The translations under genes were made by a program, and so were the position numbers. Shown one piece after another: positions 50,592 to 58,815 of a stretch of 64,000 nucleotides of DNA. Origin of the DNA: DATFVA01 sp963771705 (lineage in GTDB: Bacteria > Bacteroidota > Ignavibacteria > Ignavibacteriales > Ignavibacteriaceae); contig CAVYUP010000006.1 in assembly GCA_963771705.1 (NCBI GenBank), forward strand, positions 310,001-374,000. The letters are read 5' to 3'. The stretch's first letter is position 1; each line of letters begins with the position of its first letter. The notes beneath the pieces are model-generated. The model was given only the letters and a program-made list of their open reading frames with translations. It made no database searches and was not told where the DNA came from.

Positions 50592-51029
50592 TTAGTTTAA
50601 TGAAACAACCTCTTTAAGACCCAGCGATTCTGGTTCAGTATATAATGCCGGTGTCTTAAGATCATCGTGAGTAGAGAATCCGCCGTCTGGCTGTACTTTA
50701 CCTTCAGGAGTAGTACGGATCGGGAATTTAAACCGTTTCAGACTGCCGTTTCTGAATTTAACGGTCCAGAGTATACTATCTGTGCTGCGCATTGGGGTCA
50801 CGGAGGCACCCAATGGAACGAAGTCTGCATAGCCGCGAACTTCAATAGCCTGTGTGGGACAAATTTTAACGCAATTATAGCATTCCCAGCACATTTCCGG
50901 CTCACGGTTGTATGCCCTCATTTTGGTTTTGTCCAACACCATTAAGTCATTCGGACAAATGTATTGACAAGCAGTTTTGTCAAGGGCTTTGCAGCCATCA
51001 CATTTATCTTGTAATACATAACTAGGCAT
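50592..51029 (-). CDS. aprB: Adenylylsulfate reductase, beta subunit
   Basis: Electron-transfer subunit of APS reductase, 145 residues. Two [4Fe-4S] clusters are provided by CDGCKALDKTACQYICPND near residues 10-28 and CWECYNCVKICPTQAIE near 47-63. The C-terminal tail (YADFVPLGASVTPMRSTDSI and onward) wraps around AprA in known structures. It passes electrons from the Qmo complex to the AprA flavin. The gene lies 61 nt after sat and 28 nt before aprA, in one transcript. Nothing is missing compared with the family. Confidence 0.98.
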   Translation of the reverse strand: MPSYVLQDKCDGCKALDKTACQYICPNDLMVLDKTKMRAYNREPEMCWECYNCVKICPTQAIEVRGYADFVPLGASVTPMRSTDSILWTVKFRNGSLKRFKFPIRTTPEGKVQPDGGFSTHDDLKTPALYTEPESLGLKEVVSLN

Positions 51030-51090
51030 TAGTTTATCTCCTTTATAATTAATTAACTGACCTTATTTTTGAAGTATTCAAAATGTTTTT

Positions 51091-52326
51091 CTATTTTTTC
51101 TTTTCCATATCCCCCGTTGCAAACTGATGCATTTTTATCTCGACCTTTTCTTCGAGCGTTGCATAATAATCACGAAGGATAGCAAGCACTTCCGGACGGC
51201 TGAATTCCGCAGGAACATCACCACCCTCAGAAAGAGATTTCCTCAATGCTGTTCCGCTCAGGAATAGCCTGTCTTCTTTCTTATGAGGGCATGTCTTCAT
51301 TGAAGCCATACCGCCGCACTTATAACACCAAAATGTCCAGTCGATTGGAAGCATCTTGCACTCAAGTGCACCATCCCATAATTTGAAGTATGCTTCCTGG
51401 GCATCGAATGGTCCGTAATAATTTCCAACTCCTGCATGATCGCGGCCGATTATCATATGGCTGCAGCCGAAATTCTGACGGAACAATCCATGTAGCAGCC
51501 CTTCCCTCGGACCGGCATAGCGCATATCAAGAGGATATCCGCCAGCAACTACTCTGTCTTTAACAAAATAGTTTTCTACCAGGGTATCGATGCATTTTAC
51601 TCTTACATCTGCAGGTATATCTCCCGGTTTAAGTTTACCGACAAGTTGATGGATATAGATACCATCAGATACTTCTGCTGCGATCTTTGCAAGGTATTCA
51701 TGGGAACGGTGCATCGGATTACGGAGCTGCAAGGCTGCAATGGTTCTCCATCCTTTTTCTTCAAAGATTTTTCTGCTTTCAGCAGGGCGCTGATAGATAC
51801 CTTTGAATTCCTCCGGGAAATAACTCTCGGAGAGCACCTTCACCGGTCCTGCGATATTCCATTCCAGCTGTTCCATCACCATTTTTACACCAGGATGCTC
51901 AGGATCGGTGGTCGTATAAACATTTTTACATTCAAAATGTTTATCGATCTTGTACTTTTCTGTTACTTTCATAGTAGCCATAACTTCTTTGGTTTCGTCG
52001 CTAATTAAAGTGACTTCCTCATTAATCTTAATCGAATCGGCTACTTCTTTTGAAACTGAAAGAGTAATCGGAATGGGCCAGAACAAACCATTGGTCATCT
52101 TCATTTCTGAACAAACACCTTTCCAATCATCGTAACCCATAAAACCTTCGAGGGGTGTAAATCCCCCTATACCCAGCATTATCAGGTCACCGGTTTCGCG
52201 ACTGGTTGCAGGAATTTTTTTTAGCTTCGCAGCTTTCTTTAATTCCTCTTCTTTCTCTTTACCACTGAGAAGAAGTATTTTCAGCTCATCACTGCCATGC
52301 GGTCTTATCAAATTAGATTTAGACAT
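51091..52326 (-). CDS. sat: ATP sulfurylase (sulfate adenylyltransferase)
   Basis: Activates sulfate with ATP to APS and pyrophosphate, the first step of dissimilatory sulfate reduction. The 411-residue homo-oligomeric type has the active-site motif LQLRNPMHRSHEYL near residue 200, the second motif IIGRDHAGVGNYYG near 290, and FLSGTALRKSLSEGG near 360. A zinc site is formed by CYKCGGMASMKTCPH near 335. No APS-kinase domain is fused, as expected for the dissimilatory enzyme. AAGGAAGGGA lies upstream of the ATG. It is the first gene of the sat-aprB-aprA transcript after a 289-nt gap that should hold the promoter. Its pyrophosphate product is the substrate of HppA. Confidence 0.98.
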   Translation of the reverse strand: MSKSNLIRPHGSDELKILLLSGKEKEEELKKAAKLKKIPATSRETGDLIMLGIGGFTPLEGFMGYDDWKGVCSEMKMTNGLFWPIPITLSVSKEVADSIKINEEVTLISDETKEVMATMKVTEKYKIDKHFECKNVYTTTDPEHPGVKMVMEQLEWNIAGPVKVLSESYFPEEFKGIYQRPAESRKIFEEKGWRTIAALQLRNPMHRSHEYLAKIAAEVSDGIYIHQLVGKLKPGDIPADVRVKCIDTLVENYFVKDRVVAGGYPLDMRYAGPREGLLHGLFRQNFGCSHMIIGRDHAGVGNYYGPFDAQEAYFKLWDGALECKMLPIDWTFWCYKCGGMASMKTCPHKKEDRLFLSGTALRKSLSEGGDVPAEFSRPEVLAILRDYYATLEEKVEIKMHQFATGDMEKKK

Positions 52327-52615
52327 AGATGTCCCTTCCTTTTAAGAAATAAATATTAACTTTTTGCGGATGCCTGGTTAAGGATGAAACTGCCTGCTCT
52401 TCAGACTGAAAAGAGATAAATAAGCTGGTCGCATTTACCTGGTTTATTTCCCCATAAGTAACAGGCAATTTCATCTCCCTTATTAAAGGTTTTATAACAA
52501 AATGTGGACTAGTTTTCTGTAAAAACAGAATAAATTCTAAATAAAAAGTATAGCTATGGTGCTGTAAATGCAACGCGAATGAACTTTCTGTAATCCGTAT
52601 GTTGCAAATTGAAAG
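52327..52615 (-). other. Gap before sat, likely promoter region
   Basis: 289 nt between the end of qmoB and sat. It is AT-rich and has a 6-bp hairpin TTCTGT / ACAGAA at 52515-52530 without a T tract, so no clear terminator for the qmo transcript. I could not fix a -10/-35 pair. It presumably carries the promoter of sat-aprBA. Confidence 0.5.
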
Positions 52616-54832
52616 CTACATTCCTTTATATGGATTAAATCCCATTTCCACTATTTCTCCCACAAAACCATTGAAGATTTCCGGCAGCTTGCTATACTCA
52701 TCTATCGACAAGGTAACTAACTTTACACGCTCCGGTTCAAGTACAAGTTGTTTCAGCTTTTCCTGCACGTTTTCCATACGTTTGCTTGCTAGCTCACTCC
52801 CTTTTATATAGTGGCACTGATAATCATCACCGTATTTACAGCCTATCAAAAGAACACCATCGAAACCTCGGGAGAGTGCGTCAGCTATCCAGACAACATT
52901 CACAGAACCGAGACACCTTACGGGGATCACCCTCACATTGGGATCATATTGCAGTCTGTATCTTCCTGCAAAATCGAGTGAAGGATAGGCATCGTTTTCA
53001 CACAGGAAAGCAAGAATTCTCGGTTTTTCCTCAAATTCGTCAGGTATTTCTACCGACTTGATCATCGATGAGATCATCTGAATCGAGTAGTCTTTAAATG
53101 AAATAATTCTTTCCGGACAAGCTCCCAGGCAGATACCGCATCTTCTGCACCTGGTTAAATTCGGAAGCGGTGTCCCCTTTGCATCTTCATCAAGAGTTCC
53201 GAAAGGACATTCCTCTGTACAACGCTTACATTGGGTACATCGTTGAAGGAAGAAATCCGGATATGACTGGTCTCCCGACCGTGGATGCACAGCTTTGCCT
53301 TCCTTTGCTGAGTGAAGAACCTGGATTGCTTTTAAAGCAGCCCCTCTGGCGTCTTCTATACAGCTGTCAATATCCATAGGATAACGAACAGAGCCTGCCG
53401 CGTAAATACCTGTACGCCTTGTTTCGTAAGGGAAACAGATATAATGAGAATCCGGGTAGCCGTATTTCAAAGTAGGCAGATCGGTTCCCTGTCTGTAAGA
53501 AAGATTCAGTATCTTTGCTCCTGCTTCAGCAGACTGAGCGGCTTTTTTTCCGTCAAGGGTTTTTCCGTTAGATTCAGCCGGCTCTTCTCCAACTTCCGGC
53601 TGACCTACCAAAGTGGAAGGAACTGTTCCGGTAGCAAGTACAACAACATCAGAGCTAATTTGAATTTTCTCACCCAGCAGGGAATTATCGATGTCGATTA
53701 ATACTGAATCGCCCGATTTCTCAACTTTCACAACCTCCCCTTTTGTAAAAAACACATTATCCTCTGTCTGAACCCTTTTATAAAAAAGTTCTGATTGTGC
53801 GGTTGTTCTGATATCTTTATAAATAATATAGATTAATGCATCAGGATATTTCTCCCTTACATACAGAGCCTGCTTTAATGATGTAGCACAACATGTAGCA
53901 GAACAATATGGAAGGTGTTTCTCATCCCTGGAACCGGCGCATTGAATGAATGCTATACTTTTAACAGGACTGCCGTCAAGCAGTTTTTTACCGTTCATAA
54001 AATATTCTTCGAACTGCACTCCTGTCATTACATTATCAACTGTTCCATAACCGAATTCGCTCAGTTTCTCAGCATTATACGGCTTTGAACCCGTAGACTG
54101 AATAATTGACCCCACTACAAAGTTTTCATTATTGGTCAGGGTTACATTAAAGTTTCCCGGCTCTCCCGATATTTTTGTAATAACAGCAGAAGTAATAACT
54201 TTAATTTTATTGTTTAATTTAATTTTGTCGATTAATTCCGCATGTCCGGGAGGCTCCGGCTCATTGTACGGAGGCCCTGATGGTTCTTTTTTATAAATAC
54301 GGTTTAAATACCCTCCGGTTTTTTCTTCCTTTTCTACAAGAATAACAGAAGAACCTGCATTTGCTGCTTCAAGGGCTGCGGATATACCTGTAATTCCAGC
54401 TCCCACAATCAGTATCGTTTCATTAATATCTCTCTGAAATGGTTCAGGAATATCACAATTATTAACCTTAGCAATCCCCATTCGCAGATAATCATTAGCA
54501 AGCATCTGGGTATCTTCGTCATTCGGTTTATGCGTCCATGCAACATGTTCCCTAAGATTTACCCGATCAACCAATATGTTATCCCCGAACCTAAAAGTGT
54601 CGCCGAGAACTCTGGGGGAACAGGCTCCTATTACAACTTTATTAAGACTATCATTTTTGATATCGTTATTTATCATATCTATACCTTCGCTGCTGCACAG
54701 CCATTGGCTCACTTTACAGACCGGTATTTTATTTTCTTCAGCAGCAACTTTTACCAGCTCATCAAAATTTAATGATTCACTTAAGCCGCATCCTGAACAA
54801 AGATATACTCCAACTTTATTTTCTGATGCCAT
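52616..54832 (-). CDS. qmoB: Quinone-interacting membrane-bound oxidoreductase subunit B
   Basis: HdrA-like flavoprotein of the Qmo complex, 738 residues. After an N-terminal region with a cysteine pair (VYLCSGCGLSES) comes the FAD-binding Rossmann motif TILIVGAGITGISAALEAANAG near 140, then CAGSRDEKHLPYCSATCCATS near 305, and GTVPSTLVG. Two ferredoxin-type [4Fe-4S] motifs follow (CTQCKRCTEECPFG and CRRCGICLGACPE near 540-580). The C-terminal 130 residues are an MvhD-like domain (RVIPVRCLGSVNVVWIADAL, LLIGCKYGDDYQCHY) that relays electrons. It works with QmoA and the membrane subunit QmoC to exchange electrons between quinone and AprAB. The gap from qmoA is three bases. Confidence 0.97.
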   Translation of the reverse strand: MASENKVGVYLCSGCGLSESLNFDELVKVAAEENKIPVCKVSQWLCSSEGIDMINNDIKNDSLNKVVIGACSPRVLGDTFRFGDNILVDRVNLREHVAWTHKPNDEDTQMLANDYLRMGIAKVNNCDIPEPFQRDINETILIVGAGITGISAALEAANAGSSVILVEKEEKTGGYLNRIYKKEPSGPPYNEPEPPGHAELIDKIKLNNKIKVITSAVITKISGEPGNFNVTLTNNENFVVGSIIQSTGSKPYNAEKLSEFGYGTVDNVMTGVQFEEYFMNGKKLLDGSPVKSIAFIQCAGSRDEKHLPYCSATCCATSLKQALYVREKYPDALIYIIYKDIRTTAQSELFYKRVQTEDNVFFTKGEVVKVEKSGDSVLIDIDNSLLGEKIQISSDVVVLATGTVPSTLVGQPEVGEEPAESNGKTLDGKKAAQSAEAGAKILNLSYRQGTDLPTLKYGYPDSHYICFPYETRRTGIYAAGSVRYPMDIDSCIEDARGAALKAIQVLHSAKEGKAVHPRSGDQSYPDFFLQRCTQCKRCTEECPFGTLDEDAKGTPLPNLTRCRRCGICLGACPERIISFKDYSIQMISSMIKSVEIPDEFEEKPRILAFLCENDAYPSLDFAGRYRLQYDPNVRVIPVRCLGSVNVVWIADALSRGFDGVLLIGCKYGDDYQCHYIKGSELASKRMENVQEKLKQLVLEPERVKLVTLSIDEYSKLPEIFNGFVGEIVEMGFNPYKGM

Positions 54833-54835
54833 TGC

Positions 54836-56086
54836 TTATTTCCCTCCGATATTTTGTATAACTCTCAATACTGAACCGGTAGCTTCACGGACGGTAGCCG
54901 CAACATCTTTGGGCTTTGTAATTACTCCGCATCCCGTAGTTCCATTAACCTTTAAGAACCCGTTTTCATCGAAAGAAGATTTTTCAATTGGAATACCTTC
55001 GGTTGCCGGTTTCATTCCAGTTGCCAGTACTACAAGCTCGACCGCATTCTGTATAAGATTTCCTTTCAGGGAATCTTCTGCTTCAATAATCAGATTTTTT
55101 GTAGTCTCGTCCTGAAAAACCTTTGCAACCTTACCACGATGAAAATGTATTTTGTTGTCGTTTTGAACACTCTTATAGAAGTCTTCCAAAAGGCCGTTAG
55201 CCCGTACATCGATATAATAGATGTGAATGTCGACATCAGGATATTGTTCCCTTATATACTTTGTATGTTTAAGAGATGCCGTACAGCAAACGCTGGAACA
55301 ATAATCAAGATGATTTTCATCCCTCGAACCGGCACACTGCACAAATGCTACACTGGATATTTTTTCTCCGGTGGAAGGACGAAGGATCTTACCCTTTGTC
55401 GGTCCGTTATCTGAAGCCAGTCTTTCCATCATAACATTAGTTATTACATCAGGGTAAGTTCCGTATCCGAGAAGGTTCAATCTGCCTGCATCGTAAGGTT
55501 CCCAGCCCACTGCCCATATAACGGAACTGACTTCAAGAGATATATTCTGTTCCTTTGCATTCAGGTCTATTGCCTGATATTTGCAGACATCCGCACATTC
55601 GCCGCAGGTTTCACCAAGACAAGCTGACTTATCAATAACGTAACGTGAAGGATATGCACTCTCATATGGTATAAAAATAGCCGTTGTCTCATCCATAGAG
55701 TAATTAAAATCATTCTTCCTGAATTGCGGACAAACTTTCGCACAATCCCCGCATGAAGTACACCTGTTGTTTACATACTCTGGTTTTACTTTAAGTTCAG
55801 CCTTATACTTTTTTCCATCATTGTTAATGCTCTGAACTTCAGCCATTGTGAAAAGTTTAATTGCGGGATTTGTCCGCAATCTCCGTATGTTAATTTCCAA
55901 TCCGCAGGAAGGCGGGCACATCTTAGGAAAGTACTTATTAAATTGTGCTACCTTTCCACCTATGTATGTTTTTTTTTCTACTAAAATAACGTTTATCCCT
56001 GTTTCCGCAGCTTCAACAGCAGCCGTGATACCGGCTATTCCGGCACCTACTATTAACAGGTCAGAGGTAATTAAATTTTCAGACAT
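54836..56086 (-). CDS. qmoA: Quinone-interacting membrane-bound oxidoreductase subunit A
   Basis: HdrA-like FAD subunit of Qmo, 416 residues, cytoplasmic. The flavin-binding motif SDLLIVGAGIAGITAAVEAA is at the N-terminus, followed by the cysteine-bearing KYFPKMCPPSCGLEINI. Ferredoxin-like cysteines lie in CTSCGDCAKVCPQFRKND near 110 and in CLGETCGECADVCK near 155, and HdrA-type cysteines in CAGSRDENHLDYCSSVCCTA. The start follows the CMK-like gene by 17 nt and the next gene, qmoB, begins three bases after its stop, so both belong to the long transcript that begins with the dsr genes. Unlike the common arrangement, it is not placed after aprA. All family cysteines appear present. Confidence 0.97.
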   Translation of the reverse strand: MSENLITSDLLIVGAGIAGITAAVEAAETGINVILVEKKTYIGGKVAQFNKYFPKMCPPSCGLEINIRRLRTNPAIKLFTMAEVQSINNDGKKYKAELKVKPEYVNNRCTSCGDCAKVCPQFRKNDFNYSMDETTAIFIPYESAYPSRYVIDKSACLGETCGECADVCKYQAIDLNAKEQNISLEVSSVIWAVGWEPYDAGRLNLLGYGTYPDVITNVMMERLASDNGPTKGKILRPSTGEKISSVAFVQCAGSRDENHLDYCSSVCCTASLKHTKYIREQYPDVDIHIYYIDVRANGLLEDFYKSVQNDNKIHFHRGKVAKVFQDETTKNLIIEAEDSLKGNLIQNAVELVVLATGMKPATEGIPIEKSSFDENGFLKVNGTTGCGVITKPKDVAATVREATGSVLRVIQNIGGK

Positions 56087-56103
56087 AATAATTTTCCGAT
56101 TTG

Positions 56104-56934
56104 TTATTCGTAATAGCCTATAATTGATTTTTCAACTTTAATTTCTTTAACTCCTTCGACGTTTGATAAAACTGATTTTATATCATTTTCCCACATCCTC
56201 GATCCTACTTTAGGGGTATTCCCTTTTACAATTACAGAACCCGTGGATGCATCTGCTTCAATTGCAACTTCACTTCCTTTTGTTCTGGGGGACTGCTGAA
56301 GATAAGCACGAACCCGGGCAGAAAGATGCAGATTCTTCATAATCTTAGAAGAAGCGTCATTTGATTGAAATGATTTACAGGTAACTATTCCCGCTATAAG
56401 ATCAGCGGCCATATCTGTGCTTATTTTTTCAAGGTTGATAACCATATCATAAAAAGCAGGATTCTTCCAATCGACACCGTATAAAAACTGAGACCATTTT
56501 TCTCTTCTTTCGTCTATAAGTTTAATCTGTGAAAGAACTTCCTCCCTCGTTTTACCTCCTTCTTTCATCAGGGTCTTTATTCTGTATTCGGGTGGAGCCG
56601 TCAATAATACCCGCAGAACAAATGGTATATCCTTAAGCAGGAACTGCGCAAGATGTCCGTGATAAACCAGACTTCCTTTTAGAGCAAAATCCAGAAGGGC
56701 CGTTTGAAAGCATGCCAGGTAGTGTTTTTTCCTGTCGCTCATTTTATCCCAGAAGGTGGGAGACTTTTCGATGAATGATAAATCACCTAATCCTGTTTCC
56801 TTTATCCCATATTCTTCGGCAGCCTTCAGGACATCTTCCCTTGTAACTATCTTGCACTCAAGCCTGTTTGAGATCTTTTGTGCAATAACTTCAGTCGCAC
56901 TTAGAGAACCTCTTGAAATTGTTATAATGTTCAT
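56104..56934 (-). CDS. Cytidylate-kinase-like protein with C-terminal BON domain
   Basis: A 276-residue protein. Residues 1-190 resemble the cytidylate-kinase-like family (ITISRGSLSATEVIAQKI, LVYHGHLAQFLL, VLLTAPPEYRIKTLMKEG, MVINLEKISTDMAADLI). The usual glycine- and lysine-containing P-loop is replaced by SLSATE, so nucleotide phosphorylation is doubtful. Residues about 200-276 look like a BON domain (LSARVRAYLQQ, SVIVKGNTPKVG, VEGVKEIKVEK). From memory this fusion is common in sulfate-reducing Desulfobacterota and has no known function. It overlaps the preceding 60-aa gene by four bases (ATGA) and lies 17 nt before qmoA, so it is fully embedded in the dsr-qmo transcript. It may be a nucleotide (AMP or APS) sensor, which is speculation. 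Confidence 0.8.
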   Translation of the reverse strand: MNIITISRGSLSATEVIAQKISNRLECKIVTREDVLKAAEEYGIKETGLGDLSFIEKSPTFWDKMSDRKKHYLACFQTALLDFALKGSLVYHGHLAQFLLKDIPFVLRVLLTAPPEYRIKTLMKEGGKTREEVLSQIKLIDERREKWSQFLYGVDWKNPAFYDMVINLEKISTDMAADLIAGIVTCKSFQSNDASSKIMKNLHLSARVRAYLQQSPRTKGSEVAIEADASTGSVIVKGNTPKVGSRMWENDIKSVLSNVEGVKEIKVEKSIIGYYE

Positions 56935-57113
56935 ATATCCTCCGGGTTTTCAGCCCGCTTTATGAATTTCATTTTCACCCGGGTTTGTTTAGCAATCCGG
57001 GCAATGGTTGATTTCACTTTAGGAAAGAAGGCACGTGTGTAATTTATCACTAATGGCAGATCCAATGTTATTTTTGATTCCGACTGTATTTGGTTTAACT
57101 GATAGTTTATCAT
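56931..57113 (-). CDS. 60-residue protein translationally coupled inside the dsr-qmo operon
   Basis: Its ATG overlaps the upstream stop and its stop overlaps the downstream ATG, each by the four bases ATGA, which strongly argues that it is translated. The sequence has a short polar N-terminus and a basic C-terminal half (VKSTIARIAKQTRVKMKFIKRAENPEDI). There is no cysteine, membrane helix or recognised motif. It sits between the FAD/rhodanese gene and the CMK-like gene. Function unknown. Confidence 0.65.
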   Translation of the reverse strand: MINYQLNQIQSESKITLDLPLVINYTRAFFPKVKSTIARIAKQTRVKMKFIKRAENPEDI

Positions 57114-58807
57114 AATACCAGTTCCCCGAGCTTTAGGAGATCATAAACTTCATTTAGCAGGAGACTGCCTCCGCCAAGGTATGCCGTTTTTTGAAAACCA
57201 TTGTTCTTTAAAAACCTTGCCGACTCATAAGACCTACCGCCTTTTGTACATATAAAAAGAATCTCCTGATCCTTATCTAAATCATTTAATCTATGTCTTA
57301 AAACCGAAAAAGGAATGTTTATTGATTCAAGTGGTAAAGGTTTGGTTTCAGCATCAGGTTTTTCTCGTACGTCCACTAAAGTGCCTTTAAATTGAGGAAG
57401 GCCCATTGGATTGAAGTTTATTATTCCCTCTTTTTCCTGATTGAAAGCAATAAAACCAAGGTAATTCAGCGGCGAAAGGGCCGGGGAATTAGCGGGATGA
57501 AATGCATGCTCAAGACAAAGGAGTGATTTCAGGGTTTTCCTTTCTTTCAACAGTACTGAGAAGACATCAATGTAACGAAGAATATCTCCTTCACCTATTA
57601 ATTGGAGGCCTAATAAACGGAGTCCGGGTTTTTGGTACACCAGCTTGCCGTAAATGTTTTTCACTTCAGGATGAAAATCAGCTTTATCAGACCATATCCC
57701 GATAACACTTGCTGTGTTAAATCCGCTTTGGATGGCCTCATTTTCGGTGAGCCCCGATTTACAGAAATTCTTATCAAAAATTTTCAGGCATTTTGTACCG
57801 ACAGTCCCCTTAAATTCTACCTTCTTTCCATTAATGGAATCGGCAGCGGCCCTTCCCATTCTGTTAGCTGCAGAACCATCAGGATAATGTATGTTCTTTC
57901 CGGATATTATATTTTTAACTTCTGTACAATCACCGGCGGCCCACATCCCTGATATGTTTGTCCGCATCTTCTCATCAATCAGTATTCCTCCCCTCTTACC
58001 CAGCTTTATATCAACTTTTTCAGCTAACGATGTCACGGGCCTTACAGAGTCGGACAAGATTACAAAATCGGAAACAACTTTCTGACCGTTATCCAGAACT
58101 ACAGCAGGCAGATTATTTATATCAGGTTCTATTCTGTCGACTTGAGTGGAAAGTAAAGTTAGTATTTTATCGGAATTAATATGATTGATGATCTGTTTAG
58201 AGAATTCATTATCAAAAAAACCGTGAAGAAGAGAATCCTGACCGGTAATAAGAACTACATCTATTCCCCACAAAGAAACCAGTGACTCAGCATTGCTTAA
58301 AGCATTTTCTCCGCTTCCAATGATAACCGTCTTTTTCACTAAACCCAATTTGATGAGTTCTTTGAACTTAATAACCTCTTCAGGAGAATAGACAGAACTG
58401 ATACGCGATGATTCGAAACAGGGAATTGCAGGCTCTGCAGGAGCACTGCCGGTTGCAAATAACAGAGCATCATATTTAAGTTTGAAACTCTGGTGCTTTC
58501 GATGATCAAAACACTCAATTTCTTTTTTCCAGGGATCGATGTCAATGGCTTCTGTGCGGGTAAGAACTGTTATTCCTTCAAATTCCTGGAAGAATGCTTC
58601 ATCCCGTTTTATACCATAGGGGGTTTTGGTAAGCTCAAAAACGTCATCAATTTCACCTGAAACGTAAAGAGGAAGCCCGCACCTGCTTAGCGAAACAAAA
58701 GGAGATTTTTCAATTATAGTTATCCTGTAATCGGTAGATAACCTGCTTAGTCTTGCAGCCGCTTTGCATCCGGCTGCCATACCGCCGATAATAATTATGT
58801 TAAACAC
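57110..58807 (-). CDS. FAD-dependent CoA-disulfide/persulfide reductase-like protein with rhodanese domain
   Basis: A 565-residue protein. The FAD-binding motif IIIIGGMAAGCKAAARL starts at residue 4. The active-site Cys is in SLSRCGLPLYVSG near 43, as in CoA-disulfide reductases. The second Rossmann motif (KTVIIGSGENAL) binds NAD(P)H, and GMWAAGDCTEV is the C-terminal FAD contact. Residues about 455-565 are a rhodanese domain with the sulfur-carrying Cys in ICTKGGRSYESA. This combination matches the NADH-dependent persulfide reductase (Npsr) family, which reduces persulfides or polysulfide to sulfide. It lies eight bases after dsrP and overlaps the 60-aa gene, so it is part of the dsr transcript. 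A role in channelling sulfane sulfur is inference. Confidence 0.87.
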   Translation of the reverse strand: MFNIIIIGGMAAGCKAAARLSRLSTDYRITIIEKSPFVSLSRCGLPLYVSGEIDDVFELTKTPYGIKRDEAFFQEFEGITVLTRTEAIDIDPWKKEIECFDHRKHQSFKLKYDALLFATGSAPAEPAIPCFESSRISSVYSPEEVIKFKELIKLGLVKKTVIIGSGENALSNAESLVSLWGIDVVLITGQDSLLHGFFDNEFSKQIINHINSDKILTLLSTQVDRIEPDINNLPAVVLDNGQKVVSDFVILSDSVRPVTSLAEKVDIKLGKRGGILIDEKMRTNISGMWAAGDCTEVKNIISGKNIHYPDGSAANRMGRAAADSINGKKVEFKGTVGTKCLKIFDKNFCKSGLTENEAIQSGFNTASVIGIWSDKADFHPEVKNIYGKLVYQKPGLRLLGLQLIGEGDILRYIDVFSVLLKERKTLKSLLCLEHAFHPANSPALSPLNYLGFIAFNQEKEGIINFNPMGLPQFKGTLVDVREKPDAETKPLPLESINIPFSVLRHRLNDLDKDQEILFICTKGGRSYESARFLKNNGFQKTAYLGGGSLLLNEVYDLLKLGELVL

Positions 58808-58815
58808 TTTAGAAG

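Noticed and set aside
52319..52573. 84-residue reading frame upstream of and overlapping sat
   Set aside because: It overlaps the sat ribosome site and start, its sequence has no family resemblance, and it lies where a promoter is expected.
54576..55115. 179-residue frame opposite qmoA/qmoB
   Set aside because: Spans the junction of two certain genes on the other strand and resembles no protein family.
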